A stretch of 64,000 bases of DNA from Chitinophagaceae bacterium (lineage in GTDB: Bacteria > Bacteroidota > Bacteroidia > Chitinophagales > Chitinophagaceae): NCBI GenBank assembly GCA_019752045.1, contig JAIEMP010000003.1:186001-250000 (forward strand), given 5' to 3'. Numbering within the stretch: the stretch's first letter is position 1; every line of letters begins with the position of its first letter. The notes under the pieces are model-generated. The model was not told the origin of the DNA. It made no database searches and worked only from the letters and a program-made list of their open reading frames with translations. Of this stretch, positions 25,547-34,035 are shown in pieces. Both the position numbers and the translations under genes were made by a program.

Positions 25547-27847
25547 ATGTTTCAGAAACTTTTTTTATCAGGTCTTTTTGGTTTCATTTATTTCTCTGCT
25601 GCTGCTCAGTTAACGGGTATTGGTCAGTGGCGTGAACATATGGAGTATAAATCCGGTCTGCGTGTTACACTTTCGGCCGATCATGTTTTTACAGCATCCA
25701 ATTATGGCGCTTATTCTGTGAGCCGCAGCGAAGGTGAAATTGAACGGCTGAGTAAAGTAACGGGGTTAAATGATGTGGGAATCAGCAGCATTAAATACAA
25801 TCCGTTTAATAACAAATTGCTGATCGCTTATAACAACAGCAACCTGGATATTATTTACCGGAATGATATCATTAACCTACCAGACATTCTGCGCAGCAAT
25901 ACAACAGGTGATAAAAAAATTTACGACATCAGTTTCTTCAACAACAAAGCTTATCTCAGCACCGGACTTGGTGTTATTGTGGTTGATTTAGAGAAATACG
26001 AAATCAGCAATACTTATTTTATTGGTAATAGCGGGGGCAATGTGAAAGTAAATGGATTTGCAGCGGATGCTTTACGTTTTTATGCTGCAACTGAAGAAGG
26101 ATTAAAAGTAGCCAATCAAAATTCGGCAAATCTCAGTGATTACCGTAACTGGTCGTTGTTAAGTGGAGCTAATGGTTTGCCGCAGGGGCCGGTTAAACAG
26201 GTGATGGTTGTGCAGAACACAATCGTTGTTCAATATTTTACATCGTTGTATGCATTAAACGGAAATACATGGCAGTTAATTTATAACGATGACTGGCGAT
26301 GGGAAAATGTAAATGCAAGTGATGGCAATATTCTTATTTGCCAGGAAAAAAATTCGTGGAACGAACGAAGAGTGTTGCTGCTAAATGCAAGTGGTTCCAT
26401 TAACCGCATTGTTCAAAACAATAATGAATTGCGTTTCCCTTTTCAGGCGGTTAAGAGTGGTAACGAAATATGGATTGCCGATTTTGATAAAGGACTGGTG
26501 AAAGCAGAGACCAATCTTTTTGAACGATACGCTATTAATTCGCCGTATGGACGTTTGGATGGAGACATGCTGTTTTATAAAAACAAATTGTACGTTGCCG
26601 GTGGAAGTGTAAATGAAAACTGGAATTATCAGTACAACGGTACCGGTTTTTTCAGTTTTGAAAACAATGAATGGAAAGATTTTAACCGCACCAATCTTTC
26701 GTGGATGGATACGGTACTGGATGTAATCAGCATTGCCGTTGATCCACGCAACAACACTATTTATGCAGGATCTTTCGGTGGTGGTTTGGTTGAGTTTGAA
26801 AGTACAACGAAATATAAAATTTATAAACAGGGATCGCCGTTGAATGTAGCAGTTGGTGATCCAAACAATTACCGGGTTGGGGGTTTGGCCTTTGATGCTG
26901 ACAATCATTTATGGATCAGCAATTTTGCAGGCATCAATAATTTTCTTGTAAAAAAAGCAGATGGTAACTGGCGATCATTTCGAGTGCCATTTTTAATCAG
27001 AGATAATATGGTAGGCGCCATAGTGATTGATGATGCCAATCAAAAATGGATACAGGTACCGCAGGGAAATGGATTGCTTTGTTACAACCATGGTGCTTCT
27101 ATTGATAATGCAGGAGACGATCGTTGGAAATGGTTTCAAACCGGAAGAGGCAATGGAAACCTGCCCAGCAACTTTGTAAACTGTTTGGTAAAAGATAAAG
27201 ATGGATTTATCTGGTTAGGAACAGATAAAGGCATTGCTATTATTCAATGTCCCGGTGAAGTATTTACAGCTAATGGCTGCGAAGCATTTCAACCTATTGT
27301 TCAGCAAGATAACTTTGCAGGTTTTTTGTTTGAAAATGAAGAAGTGCGTGCATTAGCAGTGGATGGTGCTAACCGCAAATGGGTGGGTACACGCAATGGT
27401 GTTTGGCTCATTAGTGCCGATGGTGAAAAAGTAATTCAACGGTTTAGTGCAGAAAACAGTCCGCTGTTGAGTAATGAAATTATTCGCATAGCTATTGATC
27501 CGCAAAGTGGCGAAGTGTTCTTTTCTACATTCAATGGTATATGCAGTTATCGCAGCACTGCAACAGAAGCTGCTGAAACAAAAGATCAGGTGATTGTGTT
27601 TCCCAGTCCTGTACCTGCGGGTTATAATGGAATGATTGGCATCCGTGGATTACCGGAAAATTCAATTGTAAAAATTACAGAACTCAACGGACGATTGGTT
27701 TATCAAACAAGATCATTGGGCGGACAAGCTGTATGGAATGGAAAAGATTATAATAATCAACGTGTATCAAGCGGCGTTTATCTTGTATTGGCAAAAAATG
27801 AAACGGGTACAGAAAAAAATGTGGGCAAGATTGTGTTCATCAAATAA
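25547..27847 (+). CDS. porZ: PorZ-like type IX secretion protein (beta-propeller plus C-terminal sorting domain)
   Basis: 766 residues, close to Porphyromonas gingivalis PorZ in size. Signal peptide ending YFSAAAQ; N-terminal WREHMEYKSG, the PorZ-type opening; then many two-component-regulator-propeller blades (AVDPRNNTIYAGSFGGGLVE, VKDKDGFIWLGTDKGIAI, RKWVGTRNGVWLIS). The last 85 residues form a type-A CTD (FPSPVPAGYNG, ...SSGVYLVLAKNE...KIVFIK), the T9SS export signal. PorZ is a surface component of the T9SS attachment complex. ATG at 25547 is preferred to a GTG one codon earlier. recO follows after 9 bases. Confidence 0.82.
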   Translation: MFQKLFLSGLFGFIYFSAAAQLTGIGQWREHMEYKSGLRVTLSADHVFTASNYGAYSVSRSEGEIERLSKVTGLNDVGISSIKYNPFNNKLLIAYNNSNLDIIYRNDIINLPDILRSNTTGDKKIYDISFFNNKAYLSTGLGVIVVDLEKYEISNTYFIGNSGGNVKVNGFAADALRFYAATEEGLKVANQNSANLSDYRNWSLLSGANGLPQGPVKQVMVVQNTIVVQYFTSLYALNGNTWQLIYNDDWRWENVNASDGNILICQEKNSWNERRVLLLNASGSINRIVQNNNELRFPFQAVKSGNEIWIADFDKGLVKAETNLFERYAINSPYGRLDGDMLFYKNKLYVAGGSVNENWNYQYNGTGFFSFENNEWKDFNRTNLSWMDTVLDVISIAVDPRNNTIYAGSFGGGLVEFESTTKYKIYKQGSPLNVAVGDPNNYRVGGLAFDADNHLWISNFAGINNFLVKKADGNWRSFRVPFLIRDNMVGAIVIDDANQKWIQVPQGNGLLCYNHGASIDNAGDDRWKWFQTGRGNGNLPSNFVNCLVKDKDGFIWLGTDKGIAIIQCPGEVFTANGCEAFQPIVQQDNFAGFLFENEEVRALAVDGANRKWVGTRNGVWLISADGEKVIQRFSAENSPLLSNEIIRIAIDPQSGEVFFSTFNGICSYRSTATEAAETKDQVIVFPSPVPAGYNGMIGIRGLPENSIVKITELNGRLVYQTRSLGGQAVWNGKDYNNQRVSSGVYLVLAKNETGTEKNVGKIVFIK

Positions 27848-27856
27848 GGTTCTTCA

Positions 27857-28606
27857 TTGAGTAATGTATTACATAAAACAAAAGCAGTTATTCTCCGCTC
27901 CGTAAAGTATGGCGAAACAAGTTTAATTGTTTCTGCTTACACAGAGTTGTATGGTCTGCAAAGTTATATTGTACAAGGTGTACGAACCAGTTCAAAAAAA
28001 GGTTCAGGCAAAGCCAATTATTTTCAGCCGGGCTCCATGCTGGAGCTCATTGTATATCATCATGATTTAAAAAATCTCCAACGCATTAAAGAATTTAAAT
28101 GGAGTTTTTTGTATGAGCAGTTGTTTGCTGATGTAATAAAAAATACGGTGCTGTTGTACATGATGGAGCTGTTACAGAAATGTGTAAAGCAACCGGAGAA
28201 CAATCCTGATCTGTTTTATTTTATTGAAGAAGCGTTGATGCAGTTAGATCATGCAAATGAAAAAGTAACCGCCAATTTCCCGCTTTACTTTGCATTGCAC
28301 TTAACCAACTTTTTTGGATTTCAAATAAATGCAGATGATGCGGAATCAAATCCTGTTCTCGACTTGCAGGAAGGAAATTTTGTTGCTACACATCCGCAAC
28401 ATGTGTATTATGCTGAAGGTAAAACAGCAGAACTGATCAGGGAATTATTAAAAGCATTGCAGCCACATGAACTGGTAGAAATTCCCATGAATTATTTACA
28501 GCGCAGGCAGGTATTAGAAGTTTTGGAAACCTATTATGCTCTGCATATTTCTGAATTTGGAAAGTTGAAAACACTTCCTGTATTGCAACAGATATTTGAG
28601 CCATAA
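27857..28606 (+). CDS. recO: DNA repair protein RecO
   Basis: 249 residues. RecO loads RecA with RecF and RecR and anneals single strands. The N-terminal OB fold is clear (KTKAVILRSVKYGETSLIVSAYTELYG, then YFQPGSMLELIVYH), followed by the helical domain (ELLQKCVKQPENNPDLFYFIEEAL). The zinc-finger cysteines of some RecO proteins are absent, as is usual in this phylum. Start is TTG at 27857; no in-frame ATG precedes the OB fold. It follows porZ closely and should share its transcript. Confidence 0.92.
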   Translation: MSNVLHKTKAVILRSVKYGETSLIVSAYTELYGLQSYIVQGVRTSSKKGSGKANYFQPGSMLELIVYHHDLKNLQRIKEFKWSFLYEQLFADVIKNTVLLYMMELLQKCVKQPENNPDLFYFIEEALMQLDHANEKVTANFPLYFALHLTNFFGFQINADDAESNPVLDLQEGNFVATHPQHVYYAEGKTAELIRELLKALQPHELVEIPMNYLQRRQVLEVLETYYALHISEFGKLKTLPVLQQIFEP

Positions 28607-28660
28607 TAGGTGAACCGTTAAAATTGATTTACATCTTCGAAAAGTGAGGGCTGTGTGCGG

Positions 28661-28693
28661 CTTCCCCTCTTGAGAGGGGATTGAGGGGTGTGT
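28661..28693. repeat. GC-rich palindromic repeat between convergent genes
   Basis: CCCCTCT and AGAGGGG form a perfect 7-bp stem with a two-base loop, followed by GATTGAGGGGTGTG. It belongs to the hairpin-plus-tail family also found inside alaS and the amidohydrolase gene. Position between recO and the convergent amidohydrolase suggests it may also act as a terminator. Confidence 0.65.
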
Positions 28694-28698
28694 AATAT

Positions 28699-29940
28699 TT
28701 ATAACAATCTTTTTGATGTACTGAAATCATTACTTAACAACACAACTCCGGGTTGTTTTCCTTTTTCAAAACTGCCCAACTGATCGTTCCACTGTAATGC
28801 CCTTGCTCCATTGATGGTTGCCATTTGTAACAACTGTTCAACAGCTTGCAGGTATGGCATACTTCTAAAGTATGCCATACCTCTTAATGCTTCCATTTCT
28901 TTTGCAATACTTAGCTGCCGGTTACTGCTGTAACTATCTGTACCCAACACAACAGTACAACCGTGCTTTAGTAAAAGATCAACAGGCGGCGTTTTATTTT
29001 CAATGTACCGATTGGCATTGATGCATAAACAATAGATCAGCTTTAATCCATTCGCATCAGCATATGCATTGGCCCATACAATATCTTCTTCGGGCATATA
29101 CGTATTGTGAACCAGCAGTATGGTTTGCTGTTGATTGAAATAAGGAAGATAAGATCGAATGCTTGTTTTTCCTGTAACAGGAAATGGAGATGTGTTCATA
29201 CCAAAGATGTTGAAAAAACGCAGGAAACCTCCTTCACCTGTTTGGTACAAGTCATTTTCTGCAAGATTTTCCTGATTGTGAATAGAAATGATTTCACCTG
29301 TTGTTGCTTCATTAATCAGCTGAAACATTTTTGGCGAAATGCTGTAAGGAGCATGAGGAACCAGCGATGTGCGGTGGAGATTGTTTGAAGTGCGAAGGGA
29401 ACCTTCTAATTCTTTTGCAACTGTTTGGTAATGCTTAAACAGTTCATCAGCTTTTGCATCAGTAAAGCAAAGCACTTCAACAAAATTCTGCCATCTGATT
29501 TTACTGTTGCTTTTCACTGCTGCTGTATCGGTTGTGTTGCCAATATCTCCAACAGCAACAATGCCGTTTTCAAACATTTCTTTTTCTGCATTACGAATGG
29601 CTAATGCTTTTAATTGTGCGGAGTCGTTCAAAGTCCCCTCCTCTGGAGGGGATTTAGGGGAGGCCGGGGCTTCCCGTTTTGTTACCACATCACATAAAAA
29701 ATCAATCAAACCCGTATGTGGTGGAATAACATTTTTTAAATGACTCAACTCCAGATGACAATGTGCATTAATAAAACCCGGTGTAAGTATTCCATCAAAC
29801 ACTTCTACATTATCGCCTGCATCTGCTATTGCAACAAGATCCTGCACAACACCTGCTGCATCGGTGATGAGCACTTTGCCCGATTGATGCAATTGATACC
29901 CGTCAAATAATTCCGTTGCTTTGAATTTCCTGTAATCCAT
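28699..29940 (-). CDS. amidohydrolase family protein (metal-dependent deaminase/hydrolase)
   Basis: 413 residues from the ATG at 29940 (MDYRKFKATELFDGY). TIM-barrel hydrolase with GFINAHCHLELSHL (HxH metal site, about 67-80), VPHAPYSISPKMF, SIHNQEN (metal His) and LGTDSYSSN (catalytic Asp). The pattern fits the SsnA/MtaD/aminofutalosine-deaminase side of the superfamily; a role as aminodeoxyfutalosine deaminase in menaquinone synthesis is possible but not shown. A stretch near residues 88-103 (APASPKSPPEEGT) is encoded by a palindromic repeat and looks inserted. Divergent from prfA. Confidence 0.85.
   Translation of the reverse strand: MDYRKFKATELFDGYQLHQSGKVLITDAAGVVQDLVAIADAGDNVEVFDGILTPGFINAHCHLELSHLKNVIPPHTGLIDFLCDVVTKREAPASPKSPPEEGTLNDSAQLKALAIRNAEKEMFENGIVAVGDIGNTTDTAAVKSNSKIRWQNFVEVLCFTDAKADELFKHYQTVAKELEGSLRTSNNLHRTSLVPHAPYSISPKMFQLINEATTGEIISIHNQENLAENDLYQTGEGGFLRFFNIFGMNTSPFPVTGKTSIRSYLPYFNQQQTILLVHNTYMPEEDIVWANAYADANGLKLIYCLCINANRYIENKTPPVDLLLKHGCTVVLGTDSYSSNRQLSIAKEMEALRGMAYFRSMPYLQAVEQLLQMATINGARALQWNDQLGSFEKGKQPGVVLLSNDFSTSKRLL
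29632..29672. repeat. GC-rich palindromic repeat in frame inside the amidohydrolase gene
   Basis: CCCCTCC and GGAGGGG form a perfect 7-bp stem, followed by ATTTAGGGGAGGCC, the tail typical of this family. On the coding (minus) strand it encodes ASPKSPPEEGT without breaking the frame. Confidence 0.68.
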
Positions 29941-29954
29941 GGATTGATTTCTTT

Positions 29955-29962
29955 TAACTTTG
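29955..29962 (+). promoter_or_regulatory. -7 box of prfA
   Basis: TAACTTTG matches TAnnTTTG exactly, 49 bases before the prfA ATG and just upstream of the divergent amidohydrolase start. A small CTCCC/GGGAG hairpin (29,986-29,999) of the repeat type lies in the leader. Confidence 0.45.
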
Positions 29963-30011
29963 CCGCTCAAATTTATACACAAAACCCTCCCTTTTGGGAG
30001 ATGGAGGCGAA

Positions 30012-31076
30012 ATGTTAGACAAGTTAGAAGCAATAAAAGCAAGATTTGATGAAATTGGTGTTGCATTAACCAATCCTGCAATCGTTAGTAATAACCAAAA
30101 GTTTTCGGCATTCAGCAAAGAATACCGCAGCCTTGAAAAAATTGTGATTGCTCAAAAAGAATATTTACAGGTGTTGGATGATGTAAACAGTTATAGAGAA
30201 GCATTGAATGGAAATGATGATGAGTTGAGAGAAATGGCGAAGGAAGAATTGCCATCATTAGAGCAACAAAAAGATCAGCTTGAAAAATATATTCGTCAGT
30301 TATTGATTCCAAAAGATCCGCAGGATGATAAGAATGCTATTCTTGAAATCCGAGCAGGAACAGGTGGAGATGAAGCCAGTTTGTTTGCAGGCGATCTCTT
30401 GCGCATGTACACTAAATATTGTGAACGTCGTGGATGGAAAACAACCCTCCTCAGTGAAAACGAAGGAACGGTTGGTGGTTATAAAGAAGTGCAGTTAGAA
30501 GTTACAGGTGATGATGTATATGGTGTGTTGAAATTTGAAAGCGGGGTGCATCGTGTACAACGTGTACCTGCAACCGAAACAAGTGGCCGTGTGCATACCA
30601 GTGCTGCAACTGTTGCAGTAATGCCCGAGGCAGAAGAAATTGATTTTGAATTGAGAGAAAGTGATGTAAAAATGGAAACATCACGAAGTGGCGGTGCAGG
30701 CGGACAAAACGTAAACAAAGTTGAAACCAAAGTAATGCTTACGCATATACCTACCGGTGTTGTGGTGATTTGCCAAACTGAACGTACACAGCTGGGTAAC
30801 CGTGAAAAAGCCATGCATACATTACGTACACGTTTGTACGAAGAACAGGTGAGGAAACAGGAAGAAGAAATTTCAAGACAACGAAAGAGTCTGGTTAGCA
30901 CGGGCGACCGCAGTGCAAAGATCAGAACCTATAATTATCCACAGGGGCGTGTTACCGATCATCGTATTGGCCTTACCCTTTATAATCTGGATGCTGTATT
31001 AAACGGAGAAATTGATGAATTGATTGATGCGCTCCAGTTCGCCGAAAATGCAGAAAAACTTTCAGCACAAAATTAA
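30012..31076 (+). CDS. prfA: peptide chain release factor 1
   Basis: Terminates translation at UAA and UAG. 354 residues from the ATG at 30012 ([16 protein letters not shown]); a longer TTG-started frame would run through the repeat hairpin in the leader. Domain order is normal: helical domain 1, the codon-recognition PAT tripeptide in [18 protein letters not shown], the GGQ loop in [16 protein letters not shown] that triggers hydrolysis, and the C-terminal helical domain. No prmC methyltransferase gene is adjacent. Confidence 0.96.
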   Translation: MLDKLEAIKARFDEIGVALTNPAIVSNNQKFSAFSKEYRSLEKIVIAQKEYLQVLDDVNSYREALNGNDDELREMAKEELPSLEQQKDQLEKYIRQLLIPKDPQDDKNAILEIRAGTGGDEASLFAGDLLRMYTKYCERRGWKTTLLSENEGTVGGYKEVQLEVTGDDVYGVLKFESGVHRVQRVPATETSGRVHTSAATVAVMPEAEEIDFELRESDVKMETSRSGGAGGQNVNKVETKVMLTHIPTGVVVICQTERTQLGNREKAMHTLRTRLYEEQVRKQEEEISRQRKSLVSTGDRSAKIRTYNYPQGRVTDHRIGLTLYNLDAVLNGEIDELIDALQFAENAEKLSAQN

Positions 31077-31163
31077 AAGAAACAACCTGTTTCGTCGAAT
31101 TTAATACGGCAAACTCCCTTTTTCTTTTACCTTCCTTTTCTTTTTTAACCCCAAACTTATTTT

Positions 31164-31742
31164 ATGTTTGAACAGCTTTTTAATCTTGTAAAAGAACAGG
31201 CAGGTGCCGCCATTATTCAGAACCCCGATATTCCGAATGAGCGAAATGATGAAGCCATCGGAGAGGTAACCAACAGTGTAACCAACGGTTTGCAAAATGC
31301 ATTATCCGGCGGGCAATTTAAAGATGTTCTGAAGCTTCTTGGTGGACAGGGAGGTGATGTACAGAACAATCCTTTAGCCAGCCAGTTATCTGGTAACGCA
31401 GTGAGCTCATTAATGGAAAAATTTGGATTGAATCAGGGGCAGGCAGGTAATATTGTAAGTAATCTCTTACCAGGCGTTTTAAAAAATCTTATTTCGAAAA
31501 CAAATAACCCTGCAGACAGCAGTTTTGATTTACAGGGAATCTTCAGTTCACTTACAGGCGGTAAAACCGGCGGACTTGATATTCAGGGATTGCTCGGTAA
31601 AGTAACACAAGGTGGACTTGATAAAGATGGTGATGGTGATACTGATTTTAATGATGTGATTAATATGGTTAAAGGCGGCACATCACAGTCAAAAGGTGGT
31701 GGAGGAATGATGGATATGGTGAAGGGTTTATTCGGTTCATAA
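31164..31742 (+). CDS. small Gly-rich protein with DUF937-like region and EF-hand-like loop
   Basis: 192 residues, no signal peptide. The first 120 residues form a helical array (MFEQLFNLVKEQAG, NPLASQLSGNAVSSLMEKFGL, NIVSNLLPGVLKNLIS) like the DUF937 family. Near 150-165 a calcium-loop pattern appears, DKDGDGDTDFND, matching the 12-residue EF-hand spacing as in dockerin-type loops. The end is Gly/Met-rich (KGGGGMMDMVKGLFGS). Function unknown; calcium binding is an inference. It follows prfA by 87 bases. Confidence 0.75.
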   Translation: MFEQLFNLVKEQAGAAIIQNPDIPNERNDEAIGEVTNSVTNGLQNALSGGQFKDVLKLLGGQGGDVQNNPLASQLSGNAVSSLMEKFGLNQGQAGNIVSNLLPGVLKNLISKTNNPADSSFDLQGIFSSLTGGKTGGLDIQGLLGKVTQGGLDKDGDGDTDFNDVINMVKGGTSQSKGGGGMMDMVKGLFGS

Positions 31743-32169
31743 AAAAGACCTCTTTAAAATAATCGTACTGATTGGGAAGGATTTTTTTATCAATGACTGA
31801 GATTAATTACGTTGTTTTTCGTGGTATAAAAACTGATAAAGACATGCTGTTGGCATGGTTTTGGAAAGTACCATAACACGAATGAGATGTGCAGATGGAG
31901 CAGCTTGGTTTTAGAAAGTTTTAACAGAGAGCAGGTAAACTTTGGAACCGGTTTTGCGTCTTAAGAGTATAAAGGTTTAAAGCAGTCAATTTTCTCATAA
32001 GCAGTTAGTTTTGGTTACGGTCTCCCGATTCTTCGGGAGACCCATTTTAAAAAACCGAAATTGTTGAAAGAAAGGTTTGCAGAACATTAACAGGCAGCAA
32101 ACAGGATTGGCAGGCAGATTAAACGAACTTTGTATAACAAATTTGAATTTACTTTTTTCTCATAAGCAG
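31743..32169. other. gene-free stretch with repeated words; candidate small-RNA locus
   Basis: No credible coding frame lies here on either strand. The stretch contains degenerate repeats of GGTTTTGGAAAGT-like words (31,856 and 31,909), several AGCAG words, and the first copy of a 27-bp element followed by a strong hairpin. The second copy and a true intrinsic terminator lie just beyond, inside the 3' end of the VanZ-like gene. A plus-strand transcript ending at 32,214 is plausible. Confidence 0.45.
31990..32016 (+). repeat. 27-bp direct repeat, copy 1, followed by hairpin
   Basis: Core CTCATAAGCAGTTAGTTTTG, identical to 32,155-32,181 over 27 bases. A perfect 10-bp stem with a 4-base loop follows at 32,019-32,042 (GGTCTCCCGA with TCGGGAGACC), but without a strong T-tract. 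Confidence 0.8.
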
Positions 32170-32181
32170 TTAGTTTTGGTT
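32155..32181 (+). repeat. 27-bp direct repeat, copy 2, followed by terminator
   Basis: Second identical copy, 165 bases after the first. It ends two bases before the terminator hairpin and overlaps the stop codon of the minus-strand VanZ-like gene. Confidence 0.8.
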
Positions 32182-32586
32182 TCGACCCCGGTTTCCACCG
32201 GGGTCTCTTTTTTTCAGGAGAAAATACAACCAGCCAAGGCATGCTCCAATGGCATCTGCAAGCATATCCCATACATCAAAATCTCTATCAACCCACAGTT
32301 GAACATACTCCATTAAAATGCCATAACCACAGGAAATGAGTACTGCTCCTGCAAGAGCAATCCGGAATACAGAAACGGGACGATTTTTTGATTGAAGACA
32401 GTATCCCCACAATACAACCTGAATTCCAAATAAGAGGGCGTGAATAATTTTATCAAGCTGTGTTATTTCAAATTGTTTCTCTTTTGCTATGCTGATGGGA
32501 GGCATAACCAGCAGCAAAAAAATAATGACCGACCAAATAATGACCGGCCATTTCGTTGCAAAATATGCTTGTAATTGTTTAATCAT
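32170..32586 (-). CDS. VanZ-like membrane protein
   Basis: 138 residues from the ATG at 32586, which overlaps the gcvH stop by one base (TAATG). Four membrane segments (about 14-32, 40-65, 76-95, 105-122) with the family features LDKIIHALLFG and DVWDMLADAIGACLG. VanZ gives low-level teicoplanin resistance in enterococci, but most homologues are uncharacterised. The last residues, RDPGGNRGRNQN, are encoded by the antisense of a transcription terminator and look like a recent read-through tail. Confidence 0.8.
   Translation of the reverse strand: MIKQLQAYFATKWPVIIWSVIIFLLLVMPPISIAKEKQFEITQLDKIIHALLFGIQVVLWGYCLQSKNRPVSVFRIALAGAVLISCGYGILMEYVQLWVDRDFDVWDMLADAIGACLGWLYFLLKKRDPGGNRGRNQN
32184..32214 (+). 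terminator. intrinsic terminator reading plus strand
   Basis: GACCCCGG and CCGGGGTC form a perfect 8-bp stem with a 6-base loop, followed by TCTTTTTTT. It terminates a plus-strand transcript, although no plus-strand protein gene lies just upstream; this supports a non-coding RNA. It lies within the 3' codons of the VanZ-like gene. Confidence 0.8.
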
Positions 32587-32963
32587 TAAGCAACCAAGGC
32601 TGCATAAGCTGTGGCATCCATCAACGCATCCACATCGGCAGGATTGTTTACAGTTACTTTTACCATCCAACCTGCGCCATAGGGATCTGAGTTTACAGAC
32701 TCCGGCTGATCATTTAATGCACTGTTTACTTCCAGTATCGTACCTGCAACGGGTAAAAACAAATCACTAACAGTTTTTACCGCTTCCACAGTTCCAAATA
32801 CTTCTTCCGCATTTAATGCTTTGCCAACCGTACTGATGTCAACATAAACAATATCGCCCAACTCTCTTTGAGCAAAGTCAGTAATTCCAATAGTTGCCAC
32901 ATTCCCTTCCATGCTGATCCATTCGTGGTCTTTTGTGTAGCGGAGATTTTCAGGAAAATTCAT
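32586..32963 (-). CDS. gcvH: glycine cleavage system H protein
   Basis: 125-residue lipoyl carrier that shuttles the aminomethyl group between the P, T and L proteins. The lipoylated lysine is K63 in [10 protein letters not shown]. The opening RYTKDHEWI and the GDIVYVDIS turn are typical, and length is normal. No gcvT or gcvP is nearby. The VanZ-like gene is translationally coupled through a TAATG overlap. Confidence 0.96.
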   Translation of the reverse strand: MNFPENLRYTKDHEWISMEGNVATIGITDFAQRELGDIVYVDISTVGKALNAEEVFGTVEAVKTVSDLFLPVAGTILEVNSALNDQPESVNSDPYGAGWMVKVTVNNPADVDALMDATAYAALVA

Positions 32964-33013
32964 GTTCGTTTATTTTATTTATGAGCGCTGCTAAATTGAC
33001 TGTTTTCTACGAA

Positions 33014-33676
33014 TCAGAAAAATAAAAATTTCTTTTTCAAACGCATTTTTACAATGCGGATGTCTTCTTTGGGCCGGTCGTATTGATCTCTTGCGGTTGC
33101 TGCAATGAGATCAACCACATTCATTCCTTTAATCACATGGCCAAACACGGTATAATTCTGGTCGAGGTGCGGACTGCCGCCTTCTGTTTTATAAACGTCA
33201 CGGTAGTTGAGGGGTATTTTTCTTCCACCCAGTCGTTTTATTTCAACTTCATTTAAGGTACTGTCAGTAAATTTTTTTCCCTGTACAATATAAAACTGGC
33301 AACTGCTGCTGGCTTTCTCCGGATTGTTGTCACGTGCTGCAGCCAATACACCTCTTTTGTGAAATAAAGAGGTATCGAACTCGGCAGGTATTTTATAATT
33401 TAAACCACCGCTGCCGTAACGTTTACCAGGCTCCGCTTTTTTACTGTCCGGGTCGCCTGCCTGAATCATAAACTCCTTAATCACCCGGTGAAAAAGAACA
33501 CTGTCGTAAAACTTTTGTTTTACCAGTTTAATAAAATTATCCCGGTGTTTTGGGGTTTTATCACTCAGCAAAACAACAATGGTTCCTTTGTTGGTTACAA
33601 TTTTTACTTTTCGCTTTTTTGCATCTGCGGTAATTACCAGACAAATCAGAACAATTAATAAAATAATCTGCTTCAT
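33014..33676 (-). CDS. secreted cyclophilin-type peptidyl-prolyl isomerase
   Basis: 220 residues. Signal peptide MKQIILLIVLICLVITADA, then a cyclophilin domain: NFIKLVKQKFYDSVLFHRVIKEFMIQAGDP (with the catalytic Arg in FHRVI), SSSCQFYIVQG and YTVFGHVIKGMNVVDLI. The usual active-site residues appear present, with an insertion near 135-165. Assists folding in the periplasm. Its ATG overlaps the stop of the upstream unknown gene by one base. Confidence 0.92.
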   Translation of the reverse strand: MKQIILLIVLICLVITADAKKRKVKIVTNKGTIVVLLSDKTPKHRDNFIKLVKQKFYDSVLFHRVIKEFMIQAGDPDSKKAEPGKRYGSGGLNYKIPAEFDTSLFHKRGVLAAARDNNPEKASSSCQFYIVQGKKFTDSTLNEVEIKRLGGRKIPLNYRDVYKTEGGSPHLDQNYTVFGHVIKGMNVVDLIAATARDQYDRPKEDIRIVKMRLKKKFLFF

Positions 33677-34020
33677 TAAAATCCTTTTTGTTCAAAGTAA
33701 AGTAACACGTGGTCTTTAATAAAATCTTCTTGTTCCTTCATGCCAAGATTTGGCATGGCCTTGAGTTGTTTAAAATGTGGCCAGCCTTCATCATCCGTTT
33801 TATCAAATACAAAATATCCGCTTTGAGAAAGTAAAGAACAGATGGCTACATGAATAAGATCCTGTTTTTGTTCCTTCGTATATTTTTCACGTAATTGCCC
33901 GAACTCCTGTATACCTATCAGAAACAATACTGCTTCGAGATCAGGCTTTTTGCCAAACCTCTCTACCAGTTTATGCTCCAGGTTCATCCAACGTACAAAT
34001 AAATCACTTGCTGCATCCAT
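33676..34020 (-). CDS. conserved protein of unknown function
   Basis: 114 residues, acidic, mainly helical, no signal peptide or TM. Blocks such as LEAVLFLIGIQEFGQL, LIHVAICSLLSQSGYFVF and GWPHFKQLKAMP look conserved-like but match no family I can name. It is the first gene of a minus-strand unit with the cyclophilin gene, to which it is coupled by a TAATG overlap. Confidence 0.7.
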   Translation of the reverse strand: MDAASDLFVRWMNLEHKLVERFGKKPDLEAVLFLIGIQEFGQLREKYTKEQKQDLIHVAICSLLSQSGYFVFDKTDDEGWPHFKQLKAMPNLGMKEQEDFIKDHVLLYFEQKGF

Positions 34021-34027
34021 AAGAGCG

Positions 34028-34035
34028 CAAAGATA
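34028..34035 (-). promoter_or_regulatory. -7 box seven bases before the unknown gene's ATG
   Basis: The minus strand reads TATCTTTG, an exact TAnnTTTG, ending seven bases before the ATG at 34020. Palindromic repeat copy B begins immediately upstream. Confidence 0.45.

Noticed and set aside
31990-32181. CRISPR-like spacing of two 27-bp repeats
   Set aside because: Only two copies 165 bases apart, no regular spacers, and no cas genes in the window.
32077-32316. Plus-strand frame across the small-RNA candidate region
   Set aside because: It runs through the terminator hairpin and antisense to vanZ, with no family resemblance or plausible start.
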